In this document: positions 34,244 to 43,500 of the stretch, in pieces
Layout of the letters: the number at the start of each line of letters is the position of its first letter
How positions within the stretch are numbered: position 1 is the stretch's first letter
NCBI GenBank assembly: GCA_018001015.1
Contig: JAGNIV010000011.1
Location: 60,147-124,146 of the forward strand
DNA from: Phenylobacterium sp.
Lineage (GTDB): Bacteria > Pseudomonadota > Alphaproteobacteria > Caulobacterales > Caulobacteraceae
Reading direction: 5' to 3'
Length of the DNA: 64,000 bases
The notes under the pieces: generated by a model
What the model was told of the DNA's origin: nothing
Database searches by the model: none
Seen by the model: the letters and a program-made list of their open reading frames with translations, nothing else
Made by a program: the position numbers and the translations under genes

Positions 34244-35002
34244 TCAGCCGAAGCGTTCGCCCAGATAGACGCGGCGAACCTCGGGGTCATCGACGATCTC
34301 GGCCGGCGTTCCCTCGAACAGCACCTCGCCCGCATGGATGATCGCGGCGCGGTCGATGATGTCCAGGGTCTCGCGGACATTGTGGTCGGTGATCAGGATG
34401 CCGATGCCGCGGCTCTTGAGGAAGGCGATCACCTCGCGGATGTCGGAGATGGCCAGGGGGTCGATCCCGGCGAAAGGCTCGTCCAGCAGCATGAAGGAGG
34501 GTTCGCTGGCGAGCGCCCGGGCGATCTCCACCCGGCGGCGTTCCCCGCCCGACAGCGAGATGGCCGGCGCCTGGCGCAGGTGCTCGATGTGCAGGTCGGT
34601 GAGCAACTGGGTGACGGTGGCGCGGGCCTCGGACATGTCCTTGGCGCGCAGTTCCACCACCGCCATGACGTTCTCTTCCACGGTCATGCCGCGGAAGATG
34701 GAGGTTTCCTGCGGCAGGTAGCCGACGCCCATCCGGGCGCGTTGATACATGGGCTGAGCGGTGATGTTCTCCCCGTCCAGATAGATCGCGCCATAGTCGG
34801 CCGGGATCAGGCCGGTGATCATGTAGAAACAGGTGGTCTTGCCGGCGCCATTGGGGCCCAGCAGGCCCACGACCTCGCCACGGCGCAGACTGAGGGTGAC
34901 GCCCTTCACAACGGGGCGGCCCCGGAAGGACTTGCCGATATTGTCGACCACCAACCCTTCGCCGGCCAAGCCGGGGAGAGCTTCGAAATTCTCGGGTTTC
35001 AC
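34244..35002 (-). CDS. lptB: LPS export system ATP-binding protein LptB
   Basis: The 252-residue ABC ATPase has Walker A GPNGAGKTT, signature LSGGERRR and Walker B FMLLDEPFAGID. With LptFG it powers extraction of lipopolysaccharide from the inner membrane. The start is a GTG at 35002, one base after the lptA stop. Gene order lptC-lptA-lptB-rpoN is the standard arrangement. Confidence 0.96.
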   Translation of the reverse strand: MKPENFEALPGLAGEGLVVDNIGKSFRGRPVVKGVTLSLRRGEVVGLLGPNGAGKTTCFYMITGLIPADYGAIYLDGENITAQPMYQRARMGVGYLPQETSIFRGMTVEENVMAVVELRAKDMSEARATVTQLLTDLHIEHLRQAPAISLSGGERRRVEIARALASEPSFMLLDEPFAGIDPLAISDIREVIAFLKSRGIGILITDHNVRETLDIIDRAAIIHAGEVLFEGTPAEIVDDPEVRRVYLGERFG

Positions 35003-35003
35003 C

Positions 35004-35588
35004 CTAGGGCCGCGCGGCAGGCTGTCCCGCCTGCTGCTTGGGATAGAGGACGGTGCGCACGCGGCCGGGCTTGTTGCGCCCCTTCACGCCGCTCTGCATC
35101 TGGGTGTCGCCGGTGGCGACCTTGATCACCAGCTTGGAGCCGCGCAACACGTTCTGGGCCTGGGCGGCCACCACGTCGCCGGTGATGGTGATGGTGTCAG
35201 CCGCCGCGTCATAGACCGCCGCGTCCCCGCGCACCCGCTGCTGTGGGGTCACGTAGTAGACCGAGCCGCTGGCCTCCATGCGGTCGAGCTGGTTGCCGCA
35301 GGCGGCGCCCGCCTGGCCGGTCCCGCCCGGCTTGGCCGAGGGATTGGGCTTGTAATAGATCTTCAGGACGTCCGCCCGCAGCCGAACCGTATCCTGCAGG
35401 GCCTCGGCGCCGCCGGAATAGGTCGCCAAGCACCGGGCGTTGATGACCTCCAACTCGTCGGCGGTGATATCCACCGGGGCGTCGGAGTTCTGCGCCAGTT
35501 GCGCCGCCGCCGGACCAGCCGCGATCAACCCGCAGGCGAATGCGCCCACCGCCCACTGCTTCATATTCGCTAGCCTGATCATGCCCAT
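35004..35588 (-). CDS. lptA: LPS transport periplasmic protein LptA
   Basis: The protein of about 194 residues has a signal peptide (MKQWAVGAFACGLIAAGPAAA, cleaved near AQ-LAQ; an internal ATG at that MKQ is the likelier start) and an OstA-like beta-jellyroll with DITADELEVI and SGSVYYVTPQQRVRGDAAVY. It bridges the periplasm and carries LPS from LptC to LptD. Two cysteines (Cys in ARCLATY and GAACGNQ) are present. Sits between lptC and lptB. Confidence 0.88.
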   Translation of the reverse strand: MGMIRLANMKQWAVGAFACGLIAAGPAAAQLAQNSDAPVDITADELEVINARCLATYSGGAEALQDTVRLRADVLKIYYKPNPSAKPGGTGQAGAACGNQLDRMEASGSVYYVTPQQRVRGDAAVYDAAADTITITGDVVAAQAQNVLRGSKLVIKVATGDTQMQSGVKGRNKPGRVRTVLYPKQQAGQPAARP

Positions 35589-35600
35589 GCCGTCCGAAGC

Positions 35601-36221
35601 TTAGTGTGAATCGACGCGTGTGTGTACGCCGCCCTTGAACACCATGCGTTCGCCCTTGTCGTACACGCCATAGGACTTCGCGATGATTTCGCCAAGCGCG
35701 CCTGCTCCCTTGATCTCGCCCGCGCCTTCGAGTTCTCCGGTCGCGGTGTTGAAGATGGAGGTGGCGGTGGCGAAATTCACGTCCCCACCATTCAGTTTCA
35801 CGCCACCCTCCAGATTCAGCACCCGCTTGTCCTCCCGATAGACCCCTGCCTTGGCTGAGATGCGGGTGGGTCGCGGCCCTTCTTCGTCGAGGATCAGCAT
35901 CGGGGTGTCGAGCATGACGCGCTGGTAGTCCTTGGGATCGCGGACCGCGACCTTGGCGGTCAGAACAAAGGCGCGGCCCTTGTCGTCCCGGCCGAGAAAG
36001 CGGGGATTGACCAACTGGATCGGGGCGTCGGCGTCCTGGGGCTTGTCCTTGGCGCCGGCGAGCGTGCTCTGGATGACAAAGCCCACCATGACCAGCAGGA
36101 TCACGCCGATCGCCGCCGGCAGCAGCACCCGCAACCGCCGCACCAGGCGCGAGCGCCGCCGCCAGCGCTCGAAGTCGGCGCTGTAGGGGGTGTGGCTCTG
36201 ATCGGCGAAGGCGGTGGTCAC
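35601..36221 (-). CDS. lptC: LPS export system protein LptC
   Basis: The likely start is a GTG at 36221 just after the RNase D stop, with GAGGG overlapping that stop; an ATG at 36272 would lengthen it by 17 residues. One transmembrane helix (VLLPAAIGVILLVMVGFVI) follows a basic N-terminus, and a periplasmic LptC/OstA-like domain comes after. LptC receives LPS from LptBFG and passes it to LptA. Sequence is divergent, so position in the lpt cluster is an important support. Confidence 0.85.
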   Translation of the reverse strand: MTTAFADQSHTPYSADFERWRRRSRLVRRLRVLLPAAIGVILLVMVGFVIQSTLAGAKDKPQDADAPIQLVNPRFLGRDDKGRAFVLTAKVAVRDPKDYQRVMLDTPMLILDEEGPRPTRISAKAGVYREDKRVLNLEGGVKLNGGDVNFATATSIFNTATGELEGAGEIKGAGALGEIIAKSYGVYDKGERMVFKGGVHTRVDSH

Positions 36222-36228
36222 CCGACCC

Positions 36229-36846
36229 TCACATGTGGGCGAAGATATCGACCTCTTCCCAGCCGGCCACATCGAGCAGGGCGCGGTGAGGCAGGAAGTC
36301 GAAGCAGGCGCGCGCCAGGTGGTCGCGGCCCTCGCGCACGAGCATGGCGTCCAGCCGGTCGCGCAGGGCGTGCAGGTGCAGGACGTCGGAGGCGGCGTAA
36401 GCGATCTGTTCGTCGCTGAGCTTGGCGGCGCCCCAGTCGGAACTCTGCTGAGCCTTGGACATGTCGATGCCGGCCAGTTCCTTGGACACGTCCTTCAGGC
36501 CGTGCCGGTCGGTATAGGTCCGCGCCAACTTCGAGGCGATCTTGGTGCAGTAGACCGGGGCCGTGACGACGCCGAGGTGCAGATAAAACATGGCGATGTC
36601 GAAGCGGCCGAAGTGGAAGATCTTCGTAACCGCCGGATCCGTCATCAGGTCCTTGAGGTTCGGCGCGTCGTAGGTGGCCCGGTCCAGCTGAACCAGGTGA
36701 GCGTCGCCCTTGCCGTCGGAAATCTGCACCACGCAGAGCGGGTCGCGGCCGAGCCGCAGGCCCATGGTCTCGGAATCCACCGCGACCGAGGTCGCGCCGG
36801 CGAAGACGCCCTTGGGTAAATCGCCGATGTGCAGATGATTCGCCAA
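36229..36846 (-). CDS. Ribonuclease D-like 3'-5' exonuclease (single domain)
   Basis: I use the TTG at 36846 (MANHLHIGDLPKG), with GAGG upstream; a second TTG at 36867 is also possible. The 205-residue product carries the DEDD exonuclease motifs: AVDSETMGL, then FHFGRFDIAMF, and YAASDVLHLHALRDRL. The HRDC domains of E. coli RNase D are absent, as in many alphaproteobacterial homologues. It likely trims tRNA or other RNA 3' ends. Head of the lptCAB-rpoN run. Confidence 0.88.
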   Translation of the reverse strand: MANHLHIGDLPKGVFAGATSVAVDSETMGLRLGRDPLCVVQISDGKGDAHLVQLDRATYDAPNLKDLMTDPAVTKIFHFGRFDIAMFYLHLGVVTAPVYCTKIASKLARTYTDRHGLKDVSKELAGIDMSKAQQSSDWGAAKLSDEQIAYAASDVLHLHALRDRLDAMLVREGRDHLARACFDFLPHRALLDVAGWEEVDIFAHM

Positions 36847-36899
36847 GGTCGCCTCGCTCCGGCGCAAACTACGGTCCTTCTCCCTTATAGGGAGAAGGA

Positions 36900-36986
<87 letters not shown>

Positions 36987-37139
36987 CCGATCCACCGGAT
37001 CGCGCGAGGGGGGTTCTCTAGGGCGCCGCCCTGGCCCGGTCAACGCCCCCGCTGCACCTTCTTTCGAGTCGCATTGCGGCGCGGAGGCTGTTCGTCTATC
37101 CGGAGCGCTTCAAGAGCCACCTAAAACCGAGCGAAACCC

Positions 37140-38114
37140 ATGCAGGATCTGGTCACCGTCTTCGGCGGTTCGGGCTTCGTCGGCGCCCAGGTTGTCCGCG
37201 CGCTGGCCAAGCAGGGCTGGCGGGTGCGGGTCGCAGTGCGCCAACCGCATCTGGCCTACAAGATGCGGCTGCTGGGCGATGTCGGTCAGATCGAGGTGGT
37301 GCAGGCCAATATCCGCAACGAGGCCTCCATCCGCCGCGCCGTCGAGGGCGCTCATGCGGTGGTCAATGCGGTTGGCGTGCTTTACGAGACCGGCCGCCAG
37401 AAATTCCAGAGCGTGCACGCCATGGGCGCGCGCAACATCGCCGCGGTGGCCAAGGGCGCGGGCGTCTCACGCCTGGTGCATATCTCCGCAATCGGCGCGG
37501 ACGCCGGCTCTGACTCGAAGTACGCGCGCACCAAGGCCATGGGCGAGGACGCCGTGCGCGACGCCTTCCCCGGCGCGGTGATCGTCCGCCCGTCGGTGGT
37601 CTTCGGTCCCGATGACCACTTCTTCAACAAGTTCGCCGAAATGGCGGTGATCAGCCCCGCCTTGCCGCTGATCGGCGGCAGCCACACCCGACTGCAGCCG
37701 GTGTTCGTGGGCGACGTCGCCAAGGCGGTCGCCGCCTGCGTCACCAATCCGGACGCCGCGGGCCAAACCTATGAACTGGGCGGCCCACGCGCCTATTCGT
37801 TCCGCGAACTGATGGAGCTGGTGGTGGCCGAGACCGGCCGCAAGCGGTTCCTGGTTCCCCTCCCCAATGCGATCGCCTCGGCCATCGGCGTGGCGTGCTC
37901 GATCTTCGCGCTCACCCCATGGACCCCGCCGATCACCGAGGACCAGGTCGAACTGCTGAAGACCGACAACGTGGTCTCGGGCGGCTATCCCGGCCTTGAG
38001 GCGCTCGGCGTCGCGCCGACCGCCGTGGAAGGCATCTTGCCGGCCTACCTCTACCGCTTCCGCAAGGGCGGGCAGTACGCCGACGAAGTCGAACGTCTTA
38101 CAGCCGTCGCCTAG
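37140..38114 (+). CDS. Complex I NDUFA9-subunit-like NAD(P)-binding protein
   Basis: This 324-residue atypical short-chain dehydrogenase starts with the dinucleotide motif VFGGSGFVGAQVVRAL and continues with HISAIGAD and YARTKAMGE (Y-K pair) and IVRPSVVFGPDDHFFN. This pattern is typical of the NDUFA9-like branch conserved in alphaproteobacteria and mitochondria. It may assist assembly or stability of respiratory complex I, or act on another NAD(P)-linked substrate. Stands alone between tRNA-Leu and the convergent uppP. Confidence 0.85.
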   Translation: MQDLVTVFGGSGFVGAQVVRALAKQGWRVRVAVRQPHLAYKMRLLGDVGQIEVVQANIRNEASIRRAVEGAHAVVNAVGVLYETGRQKFQSVHAMGARNIAAVAKGAGVSRLVHISAIGADAGSDSKYARTKAMGEDAVRDAFPGAVIVRPSVVFGPDDHFFNKFAEMAVISPALPLIGGSHTRLQPVFVGDVAKAVAACVTNPDAAGQTYELGGPRAYSFRELMELVVAETGRKRFLVPLPNAIASAIGVACSIFALTPWTPPITEDQVELLKTDNVVSGGYPGLEALGVAPTAVEGILPAYLYRFRKGGQYADEVERLTAVA

Positions 38115-38123
38115 CAGCAGCCC

Positions 38124-38930
38124 CTACTGGCTGGCCATCGCCATCCAGATCAGACCACCGGCCCCCACCACGATCCGCCACCAGGCGAAGGGCGCGAAGC
38201 CGTGGCGGCCGACGAAGTCCACCAGGGCGCGGACCACGATGAAGCCGACGATGAAGCTGACCGCGAAGCCCAGGGCGATGATCCCGGCCTGGTCCATGCT
38301 GAGCGCGTCCTTGTTCTTGTAGAGATCGACGGCGAAGGCGCCGGCCATGGTGGGGATGGCCAGGAAGAAGGAGAACTCGGCGGCGGCCTTCTTCTCCACC
38401 CGCATCAGCATCGAACCGACGATGGTGGCGCCTGAGCGGGAGACGCCGGGGATGAGGGCGAGCGTCTGGAAGAGGCCCACCACCAGCGACGTCTTCCAGG
38501 TCAGTTTCATGGCGTCGTCCTCGCGGGGCGCCGGGGCCCAGCGGTCGATGGCCAGCAGCAGCACGCCGCCGATGATCAGCGACCAGCAGATCAGGCGCGG
38601 GCTCTCGAACAGCACCTCCTTGATGACGTCATGCAGAGCCAGGCCGAGAGCCGCGCCGGGGATGAAGGCGATCAGGACGGAGAGCGCGAACCAGCGGGCC
38701 TCGGCGCTGGTGGGCAGGCCGATGAGCACCTTCCACAGCCTGCCGAAATAGAGCGCCACCACCGCCAGGATCGCGCCCAGCTGGATCAGCACCGCGAAGG
38801 TGTCCCAGAAGCCATTGGGCAGGCCCAGCAGGGATTTGGTGAGCAGCAGGTGGCCGGTGGAGGAGACCGGGATGAACTCGGTCACCCCCTCGACAATGCC
38901 CAGGATGATGGCGGCGATCCAGTCGGACAT
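38124..38930 (-). CDS. uppP: Undecaprenyl-diphosphate phosphatase
   Basis: The true start is the ATG at 38930 (MSDWIAAIILGIVEGV), giving 268 residues. The BacA/UppP signatures EGVTEFIPVSSTGHLLL and LIPGVSRSGATI are intact and about eight transmembrane segments are visible. It recycles the lipid carrier used for peptidoglycan and other envelope polymers and gives low bacitracin tolerance. Divergent from gltD with 222 bases between. Confidence 0.95.
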   Translation of the reverse strand: MSDWIAAIILGIVEGVTEFIPVSSTGHLLLTKSLLGLPNGFWDTFAVLIQLGAILAVVALYFGRLWKVLIGLPTSAEARWFALSVLIAFIPGAALGLALHDVIKEVLFESPRLICWSLIIGGVLLLAIDRWAPAPREDDAMKLTWKTSLVVGLFQTLALIPGVSRSGATIVGSMLMRVEKKAAAEFSFFLAIPTMAGAFAVDLYKNKDALSMDQAGIIALGFAVSFIVGFIVVRALVDFVGRHGFAPFAWWRIVVGAGGLIWMAMASQ

Positions 38931-39152
38931 GCGGGCAACTTTCGGCACGGGATGAAGAGGACCCCAAGGGGCCGGATCAGGGTAAATTTGAGGTTCATCC
39001 CATTTATGGACGACTTTGGCCTGAAGCCTAGGTCGCCCGGTCGGCGGCGGAGGCAGTCTGGAGCAATATCGTCTTTCTTTTGGACTATCATATTCCGAGC
39101 TGTTGAAAAGGCGCGTAAAAGCCCTTCGCCCACGATGGGCGGAGGACCGGCC

Positions 39153-40589
39153 ATGGCCGAGCGGATGTTGAAGTTCACAACGGTGGAGCGGACCACGCCG
39201 GCCAAGCGGGCGGCGGCGGCGCGGGCGGGGGATTTCCACGAGATCTACGCCGACTTCATCGACGCCAAGGCCAGTGAGCAGGCCTCCCGCTGCTCTCAGT
39301 GCGGGATCCCGTTCTGTCAGACCCATTGCCCGCTGCACAACAACATCCCCGACTGGCTGCGGATGACGGCCGAGGGGCGGCTGGAGGAAGCCTACCAGCT
39401 TTCCCAGGCCACCAATTCCATGCCGGAGATCTGCGGCCGCATCTGTCCGCAGGACCGCCTGTGCGAGGGCTCTTGCACCATCGAGCAGTCGGGGCACGGC
39501 ACCGTCACCATCGGGGCGGTGGAACGCTACCTGACCGACAAGGCCTGGGAAGAGGCTTGGGTCCAACCCCTCATCCCAGGCCGCGGCCAGGGCAAGTCGG
39601 TGGGGATCATCGGGGCGGGGCCGGCGGGACTGGCGGCCGCCGAGCGCCTGCGGGAGATGGGCTACGCCGTCACCGTCTATGACCGACACGACCGGGCCGG
39701 CGGCCTGCTGATCTACGGCATCCCCAGCTTCAAGCTTGAGAAGGACGTGGTGATGCGGCGCACTCAGCGGCTGGCCGAGGGCGGGGTCGAGTTCAGGCTG
39801 AACTTCGACGTCGGCGTGGACGCCACCCTTGATGAGCTGCGCGACCGGCATCACAGCGTGCTGATCGCCACCGGGGTCTATGCCGACCGCGACCTGGTGG
39901 TCCCCGGCGCCGGGTCGGCGGGGGTCACCGCGGCGCTGGACTACCTGATCGCCTCGAACCGGGCGGGCCTGGGGGACGAGGTTCCGGAATTCGCCTCGGG
40001 CGCCCTGCACGCAAAGGGCCGCGACGTCGTCGTGGTGGGCGGCGGGGACACGGCCATGGACTGCGTCCGGACCGCCGTGCGCCAGGGCGCGAAGTCGGTG
40101 AGCTGCCTCTACCGCCGCGACCGCGCCAACATGCCGGGCTCGGCGCGAGAGGTCGCCCACGCCGAGGAAGAGGGCGTGGTGTTTGAATGGCTGGCCGCGC
40201 CCCGCGCCGTGCTGGGCGAGGCCGATAGGGCCACGGGGGTGCGGGCCGCCCGCATGCGGCTGGGGGCGCCCGACGCCACAGGCCGGGCCGCGCCCGAGGA
40301 GATCGAGGGCGCCGACTTCGAGGCGCCGGCCGACCTGGTGATCAAGGCGCTCGGCTTTGATCCCGAGGACCTGCCGCGGGATTTCGACGCCCCGGACCTG
40401 GCGGTCAGCCGCTGGGGCACGGTGAAGGCTGATTTCCGCACCATGATGACCAGCATTCCCGGGGTGTTCGCGGCCGGCGACATCGCGCGCGGCGCCTCCC
40501 TGGTGGTCTGGGCGATCAAGGACGGCCGCGACGCCGCCGACGCCATCCACCGCTATCTGACGGAGCCCGCGCGCGTCGCGGCGGAGTGA
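39153..40589 (+). CDS. gltD: Glutamate synthase (NADPH) small subunit
   Basis: The ATG at 39153 (MAERMLKFTTVER) has GGAGG at 39141-39145; 478 residues. The N-terminal cysteine sets CSQCGIPFCQTHCPLHNN and CGRICPQDRLCEGSC hold the 4Fe-4S clusters, GAGPAGLAAAERL binds FAD and VVGGGDTAMDC binds NADPH. It passes electrons from NADPH to GltB for making glutamate from glutamine and 2-oxoglutarate. The stop overlaps the GTG start of gltB. Confidence 0.96.
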   Translation: MAERMLKFTTVERTTPAKRAAAARAGDFHEIYADFIDAKASEQASRCSQCGIPFCQTHCPLHNNIPDWLRMTAEGRLEEAYQLSQATNSMPEICGRICPQDRLCEGSCTIEQSGHGTVTIGAVERYLTDKAWEEAWVQPLIPGRGQGKSVGIIGAGPAGLAAAERLREMGYAVTVYDRHDRAGGLLIYGIPSFKLEKDVVMRRTQRLAEGGVEFRLNFDVGVDATLDELRDRHHSVLIATGVYADRDLVVPGAGSAGVTAALDYLIASNRAGLGDEVPEFASGALHAKGRDVVVVGGGDTAMDCVRTAVRQGAKSVSCLYRRDRANMPGSAREVAHAEEEGVVFEWLAAPRAVLGEADRATGVRAARMRLGAPDATGRAAPEEIEGADFEAPADLVIKALGFDPEDLPRDFDAPDLAVSRWGTVKADFRTMMTSIPGVFAAGDIARGASLVVWAIKDGRDAADAIHRYLTEPARVAAE

Positions 40590-43500
40590 AGATGATGAGC
40601 CAATATCCCGCTCATCCCGGCGAAGGCCGGGACCCAGGTGAAACCCCCCAGGCGCCCCAGATGTATCTGGGTCCCGGCCTTCGCCGGGATGAGGTGTGGG
40701 GGGATGAGGATACGCAACGCTACCTCGCCAACCGCGCCAAGCTCATCGACGGCCACGCCTATGAGGCTGACTCCGAGCGCGACGCCTGCGGCGTGGGCCT
40801 GGTCTGCGCCCTGGACGGCCAGCCGCGCCGGGAGGTGGTGGAGCTGGCGATCCGGGCGCTGAAGAGTGTCTGGCACCGGGGCGCTATCGACGCCGACGGC
40901 AAGACCGGCGACGGGGCCGGCGTGCTCGTCTCCGTCCCGCAGGACTTCTTCGCCGACCAGGTGAAGCGCACCGGGCACAAGCTGCGGCCCGGCCCCATCG
41001 CCGTGGGCCAGGTCTTCCTGCCGCGCAACGATCTCAACGCCCAGGAGGCGGCCCGCACCATCGTCGAGGCCGAGGCCCTGCGGTTCGGCTTCTATATCTA
41101 TGGCTGGCGGCAGGTCCCGGTGGACACCCGAGTCATCGGCGAGAAGGCCAACGCCACGCGCCCCGAGATCGAGCAGATCATGCTGGCGGGGCCCGCCGGC
41201 CTGGAGGGCGAGGCCCTGGAGCGCGCCCTGTTCCTATGCCGCAAGCGCATCGAGAAGCGCGTGCTGGCCGCCGGCATCCAGCACTTCTACCTGTGCTCGC
41301 TGTCGGCCCGGTCGCTGATCTACAAGGGCATGTTCCTGGCCGAGCATATCGACGCCTTCTATCCCGACCTGACCGACGAACGGTTCACCGCCGCCGTGGC
41401 GATCTTCCACCAGCGCTATTCCACCAACACCTTCCCGGAATGGCGGCTTGCCCAGCCGTTCCGGATGCTGGCCCACAACGGCGAGATCAACACCCGGAAG
41501 GGCAACCTGAACTGGATGAAGAGCCACGAAATCCGAATGGCCGCCGACGCCTTCGGCGACTTCGGGGACGACGTGAAGCCGGTGATCCAGGACGCCAGCG
41601 GCTCGGATTCCATGGCGCTGGACAACACCTTCGAGGTCCTGGTCCGGGCCGGCCGCGACGCCCCCATGGCCAAGGCCCTGCTGATCCCCGAGGCCTGGGC
41701 GCACAAGAGCGACGAGCAGATCAGTCCGGCGCACAAGGCGCTCTACGCCTATTGCAACGCGGTGATGGAGCCCTGGGACGGGCCTGCCGCCATCTGCGCC
41801 ACCGACGGCCGCTGGGTGGTGGCCGGCAAGGACCGCAACGGCCTGCGGCCCCTGCGGGTCACCTATACCGACAACGGCTTGCTGATCATGGGTTCGGAGG
41901 CCGGGATGTGCCGGGTCGACGAGGCCCGGATCGTCAAGAAGGCCCACATCCAGCCCGGCCGGATGGTGGCCGTCGATCTGCTCGAAGGCCGCCTCTACGA
42001 GGAGGACGAGATCATCGACCGCCTGGCCGCCCAGCACCCCTATGACCAGTGGCTGGGCAACATGGTGGACCTGGAGGCGCAGATCGCGCCCGGGCCCGAG
42101 CCGCGCGCCTACGCCAGGGAGGAGCTGATCCGGCGCCAGGCCGCCGCCGGCATGAGCCTGGAGGACCTGGAACTGCTGCTGGCCCCGATGATCGAGGACG
42201 GCAAGGAGGCGGTGGGCTCGATGGGGGACGACGCGCCCCTGGCGGTGCTGAGCGACCAGTACCGGCCGCTCTCCCACTTCTTCCGGCAGAACTTCAGCCA
42301 GGTGACCAACCCGCCGATCGATAGCTTGCGCGAAACCGGTGTCATGAGCCTGAAGACCCGGTTCAAGAACCTCGGCAACATCCTGGCCCAGGACGAGGCC
42401 CAGACCGACGTCTTCGTGCTGGAAAGCCCGGTGCTGACCACCGGCATGTACCAGCGGATCATGGGCATCATCGGCGAGACCTCGGCGGCCACCGTGGACT
42501 GCACCATGCCGATACCGGCCGATGAGGCGCGGCCCGGCGACGCCCTGCGGGCCAATCTCGACCGCATCCGGGCCGAGGCCGAGGACGCCGCCCTGCGCGG
42601 CTGCGCCACCATCGTGCTGACCGACGAGGCCTCGGGTCCGGGCCGGGTCGGCCTGCCGATGATCCTGGCCACGGGCGGGGTCCACTCCTGGCTGGTGGCC
42701 AAGGGCCTGCGCTCCTACGTCTCGATCATCGTGCGCTCGGCCGAGTGCCTGGACACCCACTATTTCGCGGTGCTGGTGGGGGTGGGGGCGACGGCGGTGA
42801 ACGCCTACCTGGCCCAGGAAAGCTTCCAGGACCGGCTGGAGCGCGGCCTGACACTCCATGACGTCTGCGCCAACTTCAAGCACGCCATCGAGGGTGGCCT
42901 CCTGAAGATCATCGCCAAGATGGGGATCGCGGTGATCTCCTCCTATCGCGGCGGCTACAACTTCGAGGCCGTGGGTCTGTCCCGCGCCCTGGTGGCGGAG
43001 TTCTTCCCGGGCATGCCCTCGCGCATCTCCGGCATCGGCCTGGCGGGCCTGGAGACCAAGGCCGTGGAGGCGCACCGCCGCGCCTGGGATCCCGGGGCCG
43101 TCAGCCTGCCGGTGGGGGGACTCTACAAGGCCCGCGCCAGCGGCGAGAGCCACGCCTTCGAGGCGCGCATGATCCACACCCTGCAGCGCGCCTGCGACAC
43201 CGGCGACTACGCCTTCTATCAGCGGTTCTCAGCGGGGATGCGCAGCCAGCCCACGATCCAGCTGCGCGACCTGCTGGACTGGCGCTCGACCCAGCGCCCG
43301 GTGGCCCTGGACGAGGTGGAGAGCGTCAATGAGATCCGCAAGCGCTTCCTGACGCCCGGCATGAGCCTGGGGGCGCTGAGCCCCGAGGCCCACGGGGTGC
43401 TGAACATCGCCATGAACCGGATCGGGGCCAAGAGCGTCTCGGGCGAGGGTGGCGAGGATAGCGCGCGCTACAAGCCGCTGCCGAACGGCGACAATCCGAA

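Noticed and set aside
36880-36899. CTTCTCCC/GGGAGAAG palindrome next to tRNA-Leu considered as a full family A element
   Set aside because: Only one short hairpin is present and no partner arm was found nearby; probably a remnant.
38931-40550. Long minus-strand reading frame continuing upstream of uppP and antisense to gltD
   Set aside because: It lies opposite clear gltD coding sequence and its translation is Gly/His/Arg-rich with no motif. GC-rich codon bias opens the opposite frame. uppP starts at 38930.
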